The notes under the pieces: model-generated
Seen by the model: the letters and a program-made list of their open reading frames with translations, nothing else
Database searches by the model: none
Told to the model about the DNA's origin: nothing
Shown here: one piece after another, positions 1-7,618 of the stretch
Position numbering within the stretch: the stretch's first letter is position 1
Layout: the number at the start of each line of letters is the position of its first letter
From: JBLNDG01 sp050261415
GTDB lineage: Bacteria > Bacillota > Clostridia > Lutisporales > Lutisporaceae
Direction: 5' to 3'
DNA: 24,535 nt
Assembly (NCBI GenBank): GCA_050261415.1
Contig: JBLNDG010000129.1
Span: 1 to 24,535 of the forward strand
Position numbers and translations under genes: made by a program

Positions 1-44
1 CCTGAACAACTCTATTATACTGGAAAGGTGATTTTTTTGTATAA

Positions 45-120
45 CACCTGTCGCGCACCCGCATAGCGGGTGGTTCATTGTTTCGCTGCTCCGCTAGCTC
101 AACAGGCTAAAGCCCATAAC
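45..120. repeat. Hairpin-rich intergenic segment, possible IS200/IS605 or REP-type remnant
   Basis: No coding sequence is supported in bases 1-192. A perfect 7-bp inverted repeat (CACCCGC / GCGGGTG, loop ATA) lies at 56-72, a shorter pair (AGGTG / CACCT) at 26-49, and a small palindrome GGCTAAAGCC near 105-114. Compact GC-rich hairpins with a three-base loop are typical of REP elements and of the subterminal ends of IS200/IS605 elements. No transposase is present, so this assignment is inference only. Confidence 0.25.
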
Positions 121-123
121 AGA

Positions 124-163
124 AAAAGCCTCTTTGCCGGGTTCTGCCGGCAGAGAGGCTTTT
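124..163 (-). terminator. Rho-independent terminator of the sugar-uptake operon
   Basis: A 17-bp stem (124-140 with 147-163, one G-U wobble) closes a 6-base loop. On the minus strand it is followed by a run of five T. It lies 30 bases past the stop codon of the sugar-binding protein gene, the last gene of the minus-strand operon. Confidence 0.85.
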
Positions 164-192
164 CGAGGTTATTCTTCAATCTGAGCTATAGT

Positions 193-1179
193 TTATTTTA
201 TTTCACTGATGTTGTCCTTTGTAACAACTTTAACTCCTGTATCAACTTTCTTTTCTACCTTTTCTCCTTTTATTGTCTTAACTGCAAAATCCACCCCTGT
301 TGAACCCATTAAGAATGGGTTTTGTACCATTGTTGCCTGAATCAGGCCTTCCTCCAGGCCGCTGATGATATCCTTGGATTTATCAAAGCCTACCAATTGA
401 ACTTTCCCGGCTACACCCTTCTCCTTTAAGCCTCTTGCTACGCCAACGGTTGCACCTTCATTGCAGGCATATATGCCTACCAGGTCAGGATTTGCGGTAA
501 GAAGGTCCATTGTCTGGTTTAATGCTACAGCTTTATCACCATTGCAGTAAAGAGTGGTTACTATTGTAACATCCGGGTATTTTTCCTTCATTCTGTCCTT
601 GAAGCCGTTTTCTCTGATCATTGTAGTTCCTGCTCCGGCCTGGGCATTGATAATGGCTATTTTACCCTTTCCGCTAATCAGTTCGGCCATTTTATCGGCG
701 GCAAGAGCTGCGGCTGCTGCATTATCTGTAGCAGCGAAGGAAACATAATTTTCTGTGTTGGCAGCTGAGTCTACGAATATCAAAGGAATTTTAGCTTCAT
801 AAGCCTTATCAACAACCGGTGCTAAGGCAGCTGCGTCAGACGCTGCCAGAAGAATTGCATCTACCTTTTGGTTAATTGCATCTTCTACCATTCTGGTCTG
901 TTCAGCCGGGTCAGATTTTCCTGCTGGTGCCCGGAAAATAACTTCCACATTACCGAGCTCCTGAGCCTTTTTCATGGCACCGTCTTTTACCGAGAGCCAG
1001 TGCTCATCCATCGAGTCCATAGTAATCAAAACGATTTGTAATGGTTTGGCAGGTTCAGCCTGTGGTGTTGTCGTACCTGCTGCAGGGGCTGTTGGTTTGG
1101 GCGCACAGCCGGTAAAAACCAACGAGAAAGCCATAACCATGATGAACAATACCAGTGTCAGTTTTGAAAGTTTTTTCAT
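193..1179 (-). CDS. Sugar ABC transporter substrate-binding lipoprotein (RbsB-like)
   Basis: This 328-residue lipoprotein captures a sugar outside the membrane and delivers it to the CUT2 permease encoded just upstream. The N-terminus has a basic start, a hydrophobic segment and a lipobox (FTGC) with the lipidated Cys at residue 25, followed by a Pro/Thr/Ala-rich linker. The rest matches the periplasmic-binding-protein type 1 fold (Peripla_BP_4 family), with an LQIVLITMDSMDEHW opening strand and GFDKSKDI near the C-terminus. The open frame extends upstream to 1266, but AGGAGG lies 7 bases before the ATG at 1179, which decides the start. It is the last gene of the operon, 91 bases after the permease, and is followed by a strong terminator. 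The sugar cannot be read from sequence. The neighbouring mannose-6-phosphate isomerase and ROK kinase suggest a hexose such as mannose, fructose or allose. Confidence 0.9.
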   Translation of the reverse strand: MKKLSKLTLVLFIMVMAFSLVFTGCAPKPTAPAAGTTTPQAEPAKPLQIVLITMDSMDEHWLSVKDGAMKKAQELGNVEVIFRAPAGKSDPAEQTRMVEDAINQKVDAILLAASDAAALAPVVDKAYEAKIPLIFVDSAANTENYVSFAATDNAAAAALAADKMAELISGKGKIAIINAQAGAGTTMIRENGFKDRMKEKYPDVTIVTTLYCNGDKAVALNQTMDLLTANPDLVGIYACNEGATVGVARGLKEKGVAGKVQLVGFDKSKDIISGLEEGLIQATMVQNPFLMGSTGVDFAVKTIKGEKVEKKVDTGVKVVTKDNISEIK

Positions 1180-1270
1180 CTTCATTCCTCCTCTTTTTTT
1201 GACATGCATATACTCTAGTGCCTCGCTACGTGGTCTTATTTTGATTCTGATATAAACCAAAATCAAATAT

Positions 1271-2242
1271 TTATTTTCTTTTTATTCTATCGAAAAAGAC
1301 TGCTGCGATAATGACAACACCTATCACAATTTGCTGCCAGAATGCAGAAATATTCAAAAGGTTAAGGCCGTTCCTCAATACACCTATAATAAATGCACCG
1401 ATTATAGTCCCTGCAATAGTCCCTTCTCCGCCCATCAGGCTTGCTCCGCCAATAACAGATGCTGCTACGGAATCCATTTCATACCCTGTTCCGGCAGTCG
1501 GCTGCCCGGAGACAATGCGCGCTGCCAGGATAACGCCTGCACAGGCTGCGAGGAATCCGCTTATCGAGTAAATTGTAATCAGTGATTTATTAGTATTTAT
1601 TCCTGAAAGCCTGGTTGCTTCAAAATTACTTCCGATAGCGTATGTATACCTGCCCAAACGTGTCTTTGCCAAAATAAACCCGAAGACCAGAGCAATTATT
1701 GCCATGATAATCACCGGCACCGGAATGTAGGATATCTTCCCGCTGCCGAACCATGTAAACCCTTTAGGTAGGTTGCTTATCGGAATCCCTTTTGTAATAA
1801 CAAGGCAAACACCCCGGACAATGCTCATGGTACCTAGAGTAACAATAAAGGGTGGTATTTTGCCGAATACAATAATAGTACCGTTTAAAAAACCTACAAG
1901 GGTCCCGGTTATCAGCCCAAGCAGTATAGCCAATGGTATAGGCACACCGGAAACCAGTGAATAAGCAGTAATGATACCCCCTATAGCAATGTTGGAACCA
2001 ATAGACAAATCAATACCTGTCGTAATGATGACATAGGTTTGCCCGATAGCAATAATTGCAATTATTGCAGTCTGTAAAGCTATAGTCAGCAGGTTATTTA
2101 CTGTAAAAAACACTCTGGAAGTGATGCTAAAAAACAGAAACAGTACAAACAGTCCGCTCAGTGCAGACAAAACCTGCTTTGTATCCTTTGAAGCCTTACC
2201 AATATTTGAAGCCTTGCTAATAATAGAATTAACAGCGTTCAA
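1271..2242 (-). CDS. Sugar ABC transporter permease (RbsC-like)
   Basis: This 323-residue integral membrane permease of the BPD_transp_2 family (CUT2 class) has about 8-10 hydrophobic segments. The hallmarks are TYVIITTGIDLSIGS in the first third and the conserved cytoplasmic loop around residues 215-225. The C-terminal GGASLMGGEGT stretch is typical of RbsC. It forms the membrane channel for the sugar delivered by the lipoprotein encoded downstream and is powered by the double ATPase encoded 21 bases upstream. The start codon is TTG at 2242, preceded by GGAGG with a short four-base spacing. No ATG gives a better fit, because the next in-frame Met codons fall inside the membrane segments. Confidence 0.9.
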   Translation of the reverse strand: MNAVNSIISKASNIGKASKDTKQVLSALSGLFVLFLFFSITSRVFFTVNNLLTIALQTAIIAIIAIGQTYVIITTGIDLSIGSNIAIGGIITAYSLVSGVPIPLAILLGLITGTLVGFLNGTIIVFGKIPPFIVTLGTMSIVRGVCLVITKGIPISNLPKGFTWFGSGKISYIPVPVIIMAIIALVFGFILAKTRLGRYTYAIGSNFEATRLSGINTNKSLITIYSISGFLAACAGVILAARIVSGQPTAGTGYEMDSVAASVIGGASLMGGEGTIAGTIIGAFIIGVLRNGLNLLNISAFWQQIVIGVVIIAAVFFDRIKRK

Positions 2243-2263
2243 GTATCCTCCACCCCTTTACCC

Positions 2264-3763
2264 CTATAATTTTCCCGTAAACTGTGTTGCATGGTACATT
2301 ATTTCCTCTTGTGTAGCATTTGCAGTATCGAGATTGCCTTTTATCCTGCCTTCGCACATAACCAGTATCCGGTCTGTGATTCCTATTATTTCAGGCAGTT
2401 CTGATGATATTACTATAATGCCGATTCCTTGTTCCTTTAGCGCGTTAAGTATATTGTAAATCTCGATTTTTGCCCCGACATCCACTCCTCGTGTAGGTTC
2501 ATCGAAGATAAACACTTTGGGGCTCTTTAGCATCCATTTGCCTACGGCCACCTTTTGCTGATTGCCTCCGCTCAGGTTTTTTATTAGTTGATGGTTCGAC
2601 GGCGTCTTTATTTTCAGGTCATTCCGAATTTTTTCAGTTGCCGCCTCTTCCTTCTGCTTTTTTATGATTCCGGTCCGGGTACACATTTCTGCAATACTTG
2701 GTAAAGTAACATTCTCAATCACAGACATCCCCAGCAGCAGTCCATCATGCTTGCGGTCCTCCGGGACATACACAATACCGTTTTTTATGGCGTCATCAGG
2801 GTTTTTGATATTTAACTTCTCCCCGTTCAACAGAACCTCACCGGATTCTATCTTATCAGCCCCGAAAATAGCCCGCCCCAATTCCGTTCTGCCTGCTCCG
2901 ACCAGACCCGCTAATCCCAATATCTCGCCTTTGAAAAGCTCAAAGGAGACATCCTGAAGTATTTTACCCCTGTTTATATTTCTGACTTCTAATATTTTGT
3001 CACCCCTGGGTATATTTATCTTGGGAAACTTTTCTTCCAAACGTCTTCCGACCATTAGCCTGATCAGGTTATCAAGGTTGGTGTCGGTATAGTTAAGAGT
3101 ATCCACATGCTCACCGTCACGAAAAACAGTTACCCGGTCCGCAACATACTTCAACTCCTCCAAGCGGTGGGAAATATAGATGATGCCTTTCCCTTGTTCC
3201 TTAAGACGCCTTATTATAGAGAATAATTCATCTATCTCCTTATCCGACAATGCCGAGGTAGGCTCATCCATGATGATAATCTTCGAATCCACAGATATTG
3301 CCTTTGCAATCTCCACCATCTGCTGCCGTGAGACCGTCAAATCCTTAACCAGATCAGAGGCTTTAATATCGGAGTGCAAACTATCCAGCAGCTTCTGTGC
3401 TCCTTCATTGAGCTTTTTTTCATTAAGCATCCCATAATGTGTGAACTCACGTCCGATAAATATATTCTGTGCTACTGTCAAATGTTTGCAGAGATTTAAT
3501 TCCTGATAAATTATACTTATACCCAGTTCCTGTGCCTTTCTTGGAGAATCAATTAATACTTCGGCGCCATCCATCAGTATCCGCCCTGTATCCATCGGAT
3601 AAACACCTGCAAAAATCTTCATTAATGTTGACTTTCCGGCACCGTTTTCTCCAAGCAGTACATGGACCTCTCCTTTCCGCAGCTCAAAATGTATATTTTT
3701 CAGTGCTTTTACCCCCGGGAAGGATTTTGTTATGTTTTCAGCTTTCAACAAAACCTCATTCAT
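2264..3763 (-). CDS. Sugar ABC transporter ATP-binding protein with two ATPase domains (RbsA/MglA-like)
   Basis: This 499-residue cytoplasmic ATPase energises the CUT2 sugar importer. Two ABC cassettes lie in tandem, as usual for this class. The first has a full Walker A (GENGAGKST, residues 38-46), Walker B with IIIMDEPTSAL, and a degenerate signature (LTVSRQQM). The second has a degenerate Walker A (GLVGAGRTE) and a canonical LSGGNQQK signature with FIFDEPTRGVDVG. This asymmetry is normal for RbsA/MglA/XylG. The length is typical. The ATG start at 3763 overlaps the TGA of the isomerase gene by four bases (ATGA), so the two are probably translationally coupled. The sugar specificity is unknown. 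Confidence 0.93.
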   Translation of the reverse strand: MNEVLLKAENITKSFPGVKALKNIHFELRKGEVHVLLGENGAGKSTLMKIFAGVYPMDTGRILMDGAEVLIDSPRKAQELGISIIYQELNLCKHLTVAQNIFIGREFTHYGMLNEKKLNEGAQKLLDSLHSDIKASDLVKDLTVSRQQMVEIAKAISVDSKIIIMDEPTSALSDKEIDELFSIIRRLKEQGKGIIYISHRLEELKYVADRVTVFRDGEHVDTLNYTDTNLDNLIRLMVGRRLEEKFPKINIPRGDKILEVRNINRGKILQDVSFELFKGEILGLAGLVGAGRTELGRAIFGADKIESGEVLLNGEKLNIKNPDDAIKNGIVYVPEDRKHDGLLLGMSVIENVTLPSIAEMCTRTGIIKKQKEEAATEKIRNDLKIKTPSNHQLIKNLSGGNQQKVAVGKWMLKSPKVFIFDEPTRGVDVGAKIEIYNILNALKEQGIGIIVISSELPEIIGITDRILVMCEGRIKGNLDTANATQEEIMYHATQFTGKL

Positions 3764-4743
3764 GAAGCAATCCCCTTCTCTATTAAATCTTCAGCCTGGT
3801 GCACCAGGCCTTCTTTTGTAGAAACAATAAGTGTCATTTTTCCTTCCAATTCATAAGCTCCATAACCAAAGGGCAACATCAGATGGTCTCCTGTTTTCAG
3901 TGAGGTTCCATCAATAAAGCCCTGGCCTTCAACTACACCTATAATAAGAAAAGGTTTATCCTGCAACAAAGTAATTTTTCCTTTAATCTCATACCTATAG
4001 ACAGAGAAAAAACTGGTTTCTGCAAGAACAGTTCTGACAAAATTCTCCGACTTCTCTATTAGGAATTCCCGGCTTTCGGGATTGTATGGGACTTTGACCA
4101 CCTCGAGGGATTCTTCAATATGGAGCTTCCGAGGTTTCCCATTTTCCAACCGGCCGTAATCATATAGCCTGAATGTGGTATCCGACGGCTGTTGAATCTC
4201 CAACACCATCATCCCCTGCTTCAATGCATGAATCGTACCGCTCCCAACATATATAAAATCCCCTTTTTTCACCGGTACCCTCTTTAATAGCTGCTCCCAT
4301 TTTCCATCTCTCACCATACATGCCAATTCCTCACTTGTTCTTGCATTGTGGCCCAGGATAACTTCCCCTCCCGCTGCACAATCAAGCACATACCAGCACT
4401 CAGTCTTTCCCTTTGTTCCATTGCCCTTTACCAGTGCATATGCATCATCCGGGTGTACCTGTATACTTAGGTCATCACTAGCATCAATCATCTTTATAAG
4501 CAGTGGAAACTCATCACCGTCAATGTCCCCGAAAATGCTTCTATCCCTTCCCCAAAGCTCATCAAGGGTTAACCCCTGGAAAGTGCCGCTTCGTATCCTT
4601 GTCCGGCCTTCCGGATGCGCACTGACCAGCCAGCATTCACCAGTATGGTCCGATGGGATATCCATTTCATATAAAGTTCTTAGCCGATTACCGCCCCAAA
4701 TCTTTTCTTTATATATCCGTTGGAAAAATATTATTTCCCTCAC
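3760..4743 (-). CDS. manA: Mannose-6-phosphate isomerase, class I
   Basis: This 327-residue zinc-dependent cupin enzyme interconverts mannose 6-phosphate and fructose 6-phosphate. Class I metal-site residues are visible: Q95 and H97 in IQVHPDD, E115 in GKTECWYVLD, and H172 in GSGTIHAL. The length fits the short Bacillus/Clostridium form. The start is GTG at 4743, overlapping the TGA of the ROK kinase gene by four bases (GTGA). No strong ribosome binding site precedes it, so coupling to the kinase is likely. The gene sits between a sugar kinase and an ABC importer. This suggests that the imported hexose is phosphorylated and fed into glycolysis through fructose 6-phosphate. Bifunctional or other sugar-phosphate isomerase activity cannot be excluded. 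Confidence 0.9.
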   Translation of the reverse strand: MREIIFFQRIYKEKIWGGNRLRTLYEMDIPSDHTGECWLVSAHPEGRTRIRSGTFQGLTLDELWGRDRSIFGDIDGDEFPLLIKMIDASDDLSIQVHPDDAYALVKGNGTKGKTECWYVLDCAAGGEVILGHNARTSEELACMVRDGKWEQLLKRVPVKKGDFIYVGSGTIHALKQGMMVLEIQQPSDTTFRLYDYGRLENGKPRKLHIEESLEVVKVPYNPESREFLIEKSENFVRTVLAETSFFSVYRYEIKGKITLLQDKPFLIIGVVEGQGFIDGTSLKTGDHLMLPFGYGAYELEGKMTLIVSTKEGLVHQAEDLIEKGIAS

Positions 4744-5666
4744 AGAATGCCACTTTCCATCCGGTTTTTTACCATATACATGGCGCCTATCATTCCGGGA
4801 TCAGTCAGTTCTGCCAGCTCAACCCGTATTTTTCCCCTCATGACCTGGTAAATGTATTGCTCAAATTTTTCTCTTACTTTTATGATGAAATCCGGCACTG
4901 ATGTTGATACCCCACCCCCCAGGACAAAAATATGGGGGTCAATAATGTGGGCAATAGCTGCCATACCCCGTGCCAATGAATCAAGAGCGGTTTCAGTTAT
5001 CTCCATTGCGGTTTTGTTACCTATTGACGCTAAGCTGAATACCTCATGGGTATGCTGTACATTCAAGCCTTTATCCTGTGCCATACGTAGAATTCCTGTC
5101 CCGCTTGCCATTCCTTCCAGTGAACCTGGGTTTAAGTAACTATGTTGAACCTCATTATCTCTAATAATAATGTTTGCTATTTCCCCTGCATTTCCGGTGG
5201 CTCCGGTAAAAATCCTCCGGTCAATGCACAAACCACCGCCAACACCGGTGCTTACAGTTATATAAAAAACAATGGGATACCCCTTTCCCGCACCGGCTAT
5301 TGCCTCGGCTAGCGCTGCGACATTACAGTCGTTCTCTATAAAACATGGAATTTTGAAATAATCGGTGAGCATCTTTGCCAAGGGAATATTATCCCATCCC
5401 GGAAGGTTGACAGGGTTCATTACTATACCTCTGATTGAATCCAATGGACCTGGCATTCCTACTCCAATCCCCTGAACAGGATAATTCTTTTTTGATGAGT
5501 CAATCATATGTTTGAGTTTGTCTATTATACATTCCGGTCCTGCCTCTGGTGTAGTTAATTCCTTTTGTTCACTCTGAATAACCCCATTGTCGTCCAATAG
5601 GCCGACACGAATATTGGTACCGCCCAAATCTACTCCTATCCAGTACTTACCACACAACCTCATCAT
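4740..5666 (-). CDS. ROK-family sugar kinase, atypical zinc site
   Basis: This 308-residue sugar kinase of the ROK family probably phosphorylates the hexose brought in by the linked transporter. The N-terminal phosphate-binding motif DLGGTN is at residues 13-18, the catalytic Asp is D113 in ENDCNVAALAE, and a VSTGVGGG loop follows. The usual ROK zinc site is missing. The His of the GEIGH motif is Asn here (GNAGEIAN), and the Cys-rich CxCGxxGCxE loop is replaced by NPGSLEGMASGTG, which has no Cys. No helix-turn-helix is present, so it is a kinase rather than a repressor. The start is not certain. ATG at 5666 is directly next to AAAGGG, while ATG at 5663 or TTG at 5657 would have better spacing. 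It is the first structural gene, 175 bases after the repressor gene. Confidence 0.85.
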   Translation of the reverse strand: MMRLCGKYWIGVDLGGTNIRVGLLDDNGVIQSEQKELTTPEAGPECIIDKLKHMIDSSKKNYPVQGIGVGMPGPLDSIRGIVMNPVNLPGWDNIPLAKMLTDYFKIPCFIENDCNVAALAEAIAGAGKGYPIVFYITVSTGVGGGLCIDRRIFTGATGNAGEIANIIIRDNEVQHSYLNPGSLEGMASGTGILRMAQDKGLNVQHTHEVFSLASIGNKTAMEITETALDSLARGMAAIAHIIDPHIFVLGGGVSTSVPDFIIKVREKFEQYIYQVMRGKIRVELAELTDPGMIGAMYMVKNRMESGIL

Positions 5667-5745
5667 CCCTTTCGAATTAGGCTTCTAAAAAGCGACAATT
5701 TTCCCAAATTTCCATGTTTCATCAAGCAGCAATTTGTCGAATATA

Positions 5746-5776
5746 ATTGTATTGCATAACTATAACGTGATATCAA
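5746..5776 (-). promoter_or_regulatory. Candidate promoter for the kinase-isomerase-transporter genes
   Basis: On the minus strand TTGATA (5776-5771) and TACAAT (5751-5746) are separated by 19 bases, wider than ideal. It lies about 80 bases ahead of the ROK kinase and just downstream of the proposed operator. It is a weak candidate, and transcription could also continue from the repressor gene. Confidence 0.3.
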
Positions 5777-5791
5777 CATATTTTTATTATT

Positions 5792-5814
5792 GTTTGTTAT
5801 ATAATATAACTAAT
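5792..5814. promoter_or_regulatory. Proposed ROK-repressor operator ahead of the sugar operon
   Basis: A perfect inverted repeat GTTATATAATATAAC (7-bp arms, one central base) lies at 5796-5810, flanked by GTTTG on one side and TAAT on the other. The minus strand carries ATTAGTTATATT (12 bases), the same 12-mer found in the repressor gene's promoter at 7121-7132. The TTAGTT/AACTAA half-site style is known for XylR-type ROK repressors. Binding by the adjacent repressor is inferred. Confidence 0.5.
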
Positions 5815-5841
5815 TGAATAAAAAATAATTAAAAATAGTTG

Positions 5842-7080
5842 CTACTCTTCCAATAAACGCTCTAATGAGCCTTCCAGTATATGCTCAAAAGCAATACAAG
5901 CTATACCAATCAATGCGCCTTCCTTTATGTCTGAAATAAGTATATCCGGCAGGTGATAATTCTTGTAGAAGTATCTTTGCTCAATAACACTCTTTAAAGG
6001 TTTGAGGAGATACTTATCCGCCAATACACATCTGCCCCCTATTATTACTGCCTGAGGTGCGAATATGTTAATCATATTGATCAAGCCGTAACCCAGGTAG
6101 TTTGCTGCTGTTTCCATAGCCTCAAGACAAATATATGAATTGTTGTTCAACCCCTCTAAAATGTCTTCCCATTCTATTTTTCCTCTTCGTTCAAATATCG
6201 CCTTTAAAGGAATATCAATCTCATCAACCTCTCCCTGAAGCTTTGACTCAACCCATTTGATAATTGCGGTCATGGAGGCGTATTGCTCTAGACATCCTAT
6301 GTTTCCACAATCACAGGGCTTACCGTTATAATCCAATATAAGATGGCCTATTTCGGTTCCGAAGCCTCTTTGCCCACGATAGAGCATATCGTTCAGAACA
6401 ACGCCGGAACCTATACCTTCGCTATGAGTGATATGTATGAAGCTGCTGTATTTCTTTCCTGAACCAACTGCCTTCTCCGCCATTGCATAGGCATTTGCAT
6501 CCTTATCGAGAAAAGTCATTACTCCGAATTCCTTCTCCAGAATTTCTTTAATTGGTATATTACTCCAGCCGTAAAAGCTTGGGGGGTTTAGAATAATGCC
6601 CTCCTGGTAATCCAAAGGGCCTGGCGCGGACACACCTATAGCAACAATCCGCTGTCCGGTGTTTTCTTCAAGAAAGAATCTTGTCATGCTTTTTATTCTT
6701 CTTACTATTTCTTCAGTCGATTCCTCACCTGTGTACTTATACTCATAAAACGACTTCAGATGATTCGCCAAGTCCACCAATGCTATTTGAAGGCTGCTCC
6801 TGTTAAAATCAATTGCAACCACATAGCCGGCATTAGGATATATCTCCAGCATAATGGGCTTACGCCCTGCATCAGAATCTGCAACCCCCGTTTCTCTAAG
6901 CACCTTCTTGCTTATCAGTTCCTGGATTATAGGTGTCAGGCCACCCTTGCTAAGACCGGTAATCTTAGATAAGTCGGTTCTAGATACGGCACCCATTTCC
7001 CTAACAAGACGGACAATGAGTGATACGTTGCTCTTTTTAATTATTGCTGTATTTCCACCTTTATTCAACGAGTTAATCAT
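5842..7080 (-). CDS. ROK-family transcriptional repressor (NagC/XylR type)
   Basis: This 412-residue regulator probably represses the sugar-uptake genes downstream of it and its own gene. Residues about 20-65 form a winged helix-turn-helix with the recognition segment RTDLSKITGLSKGG. The remainder is a ROK sugar-sensing domain. The zinc motif is intact (GTEIGH followed by CDCGNIGCLEQ), unlike in the neighbouring kinase. The length matches the roughly 390-410 residues usual for XylR/NagC-like repressors. The ATG at 7080 has only a modest ribosome binding site (GAAAGTG). A consensus promoter with an overlapping operator sits immediately upstream. The effector is not known, but the genetic context suggests the sugar imported by the linked ABC transporter or its phosphate. 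Confidence 0.9.
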   Translation of the reverse strand: MINSLNKGGNTAIIKKSNVSLIVRLVREMGAVSRTDLSKITGLSKGGLTPIIQELISKKVLRETGVADSDAGRKPIMLEIYPNAGYVVAIDFNRSSLQIALVDLANHLKSFYEYKYTGEESTEEIVRRIKSMTRFFLEENTGQRIVAIGVSAPGPLDYQEGIILNPPSFYGWSNIPIKEILEKEFGVMTFLDKDANAYAMAEKAVGSGKKYSSFIHITHSEGIGSGVVLNDMLYRGQRGFGTEIGHLILDYNGKPCDCGNIGCLEQYASMTAIIKWVESKLQGEVDEIDIPLKAIFERRGKIEWEDILEGLNNNSYICLEAMETAANYLGYGLINMINIFAPQAVIIGGRCVLADKYLLKPLKSVIEQRYFYKNYHLPDILISDIKEGALIGIACIAFEHILEGSLERLLEE

Positions 7081-7108
7081 TTAATCACACTTTCTATTTT
7101 CTAGATTC

Positions 7109-7142
7109 AATATACCATATATTAGTTATATTGTCAAACTAT
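7109..7142 (-). promoter_or_regulatory. Promoter and operator of the ROK repressor gene
   Basis: On the minus strand TTGACA (7137-7132) and TATATT (7114-7109) are spaced by exactly 17 bases, a near-consensus sigma-A promoter. An inverted repeat TAGTT-N9-AACTA (7123-7141) covers the -35 box and most of the spacer. It contains the 12-mer shared with the operator at 5792-5814. A repressor bound here would block RNA polymerase, so autoregulation is likely. The expected 5' leader is only about 20 bases. Confidence 0.65.
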
Positions 7143-7250
7143 ATATACAATTATTTTTATTTACTTTTCTCCTATATTTCCCGTTATATATTATTATACT
7201 CCTTATATAGCGTTAATTTCTATAAGCTAATTTATAATCAAAGCATGGTT

Positions 7251-7289
7251 TATAATGCAGATGGGCAAAGGTACCTGTGAAGCATAATA
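7251..7289 (+). promoter_or_regulatory. Imperfect hairpin in the leader of the 60-residue ORF
   Basis: TATAATGC (7251-7258) can pair with GCATAATA (7282-7289) at seven of eight positions, enclosing 23 bases that include the palindrome AGGTACCT. Two TATAAT boxes (7233-7238 and 7251-7256) lie here, but neither has a convincing -35 box. A promoter for the small gene must lie in 7140-7350, and its exact site is unclear. I recognise no known riboswitch. Confidence 0.2.
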
Positions 7290-7358
7290 TTTGAGGCATT
7301 GAAGCAAAGATGTGTAATTTTTACGTTCTGTCAAATAATAATAATGGAGGTGGTTTTC

Positions 7359-7541
7359 ATGAATAAAGATAAGCATGTTCTACCGGACGGCGTTACCTTT
7401 CCTGAGCGTATAAGGGAAGAAACCCTGAATGAGGTTGGGGACAACAGTGAAAAGACAATCTACGGACCTGACAATAAGCCTTTAGTAAACGGTATAGTCG
7501 TTGAAGACAGGGAGCTAATTGATGATGGGAAGCTGGTTTGA
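7359..7541 (+). CDS. Small hypothetical protein, 60 residues
   Basis: I do not recognise the family. The protein is short, hydrophilic and acidic, with no Cys and no membrane segment. It ends with an Asp/Glu/Gly-rich tail (VVEDRELIDDGKLV). The open frame reaches back to 7299, but GGAGGTGG sits 6-9 bases before the ATG at 7359, which makes that the start. A strong terminator follows 20 bases after the stop, so this is a single-gene transcript between two minus-strand units. The good ribosome binding site and terminator argue for a real gene. Function is unknown. Confidence 0.7.
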   Translation: MNKDKHVLPDGVTFPERIREETLNEVGDNSEKTIYGPDNKPLVNGIVVEDRELIDDGKLV

Positions 7542-7560
7542 ATCTGGCTTATAAGCTCAG

Positions 7561-7612
7561 AACCCCCATCCGGGGTATCAAGTTTACCGGATGGGGGTTG
7601 TTCTTTGTTTGT
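7561..7612 (+). terminator. Rho-independent terminator after the 60-residue ORF
   Basis: A perfect 13-bp stem (7561-7573 with 7587-7599) with a 13-base loop is followed on the plus strand by a T-rich tract. The minus strand has no T run after the hairpin, so it works mainly for the plus-strand gene. Confidence 0.85.
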
Positions 7613-7618
7613 TGGCCT

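Noticed and set aside
70..303. Plus-strand 77-codon open frame
   Set aside because: Overlaps the terminator and the 3' end of the binding-protein gene, has no ribosome binding site, and its composition is not protein-like.
1239..1268. Hairpin TTTTGATT / AATCAAAT between permease and binding-protein genes
   Set aside because: A/T-only short stem with a 14-base loop; too weak to call a processing or attenuation element.
4346..4843. Plus-strand 165-codon open frame antisense to manA
   Set aside because: Ser/Pro-rich shadow of a clearly recognised enzyme, without start signals.
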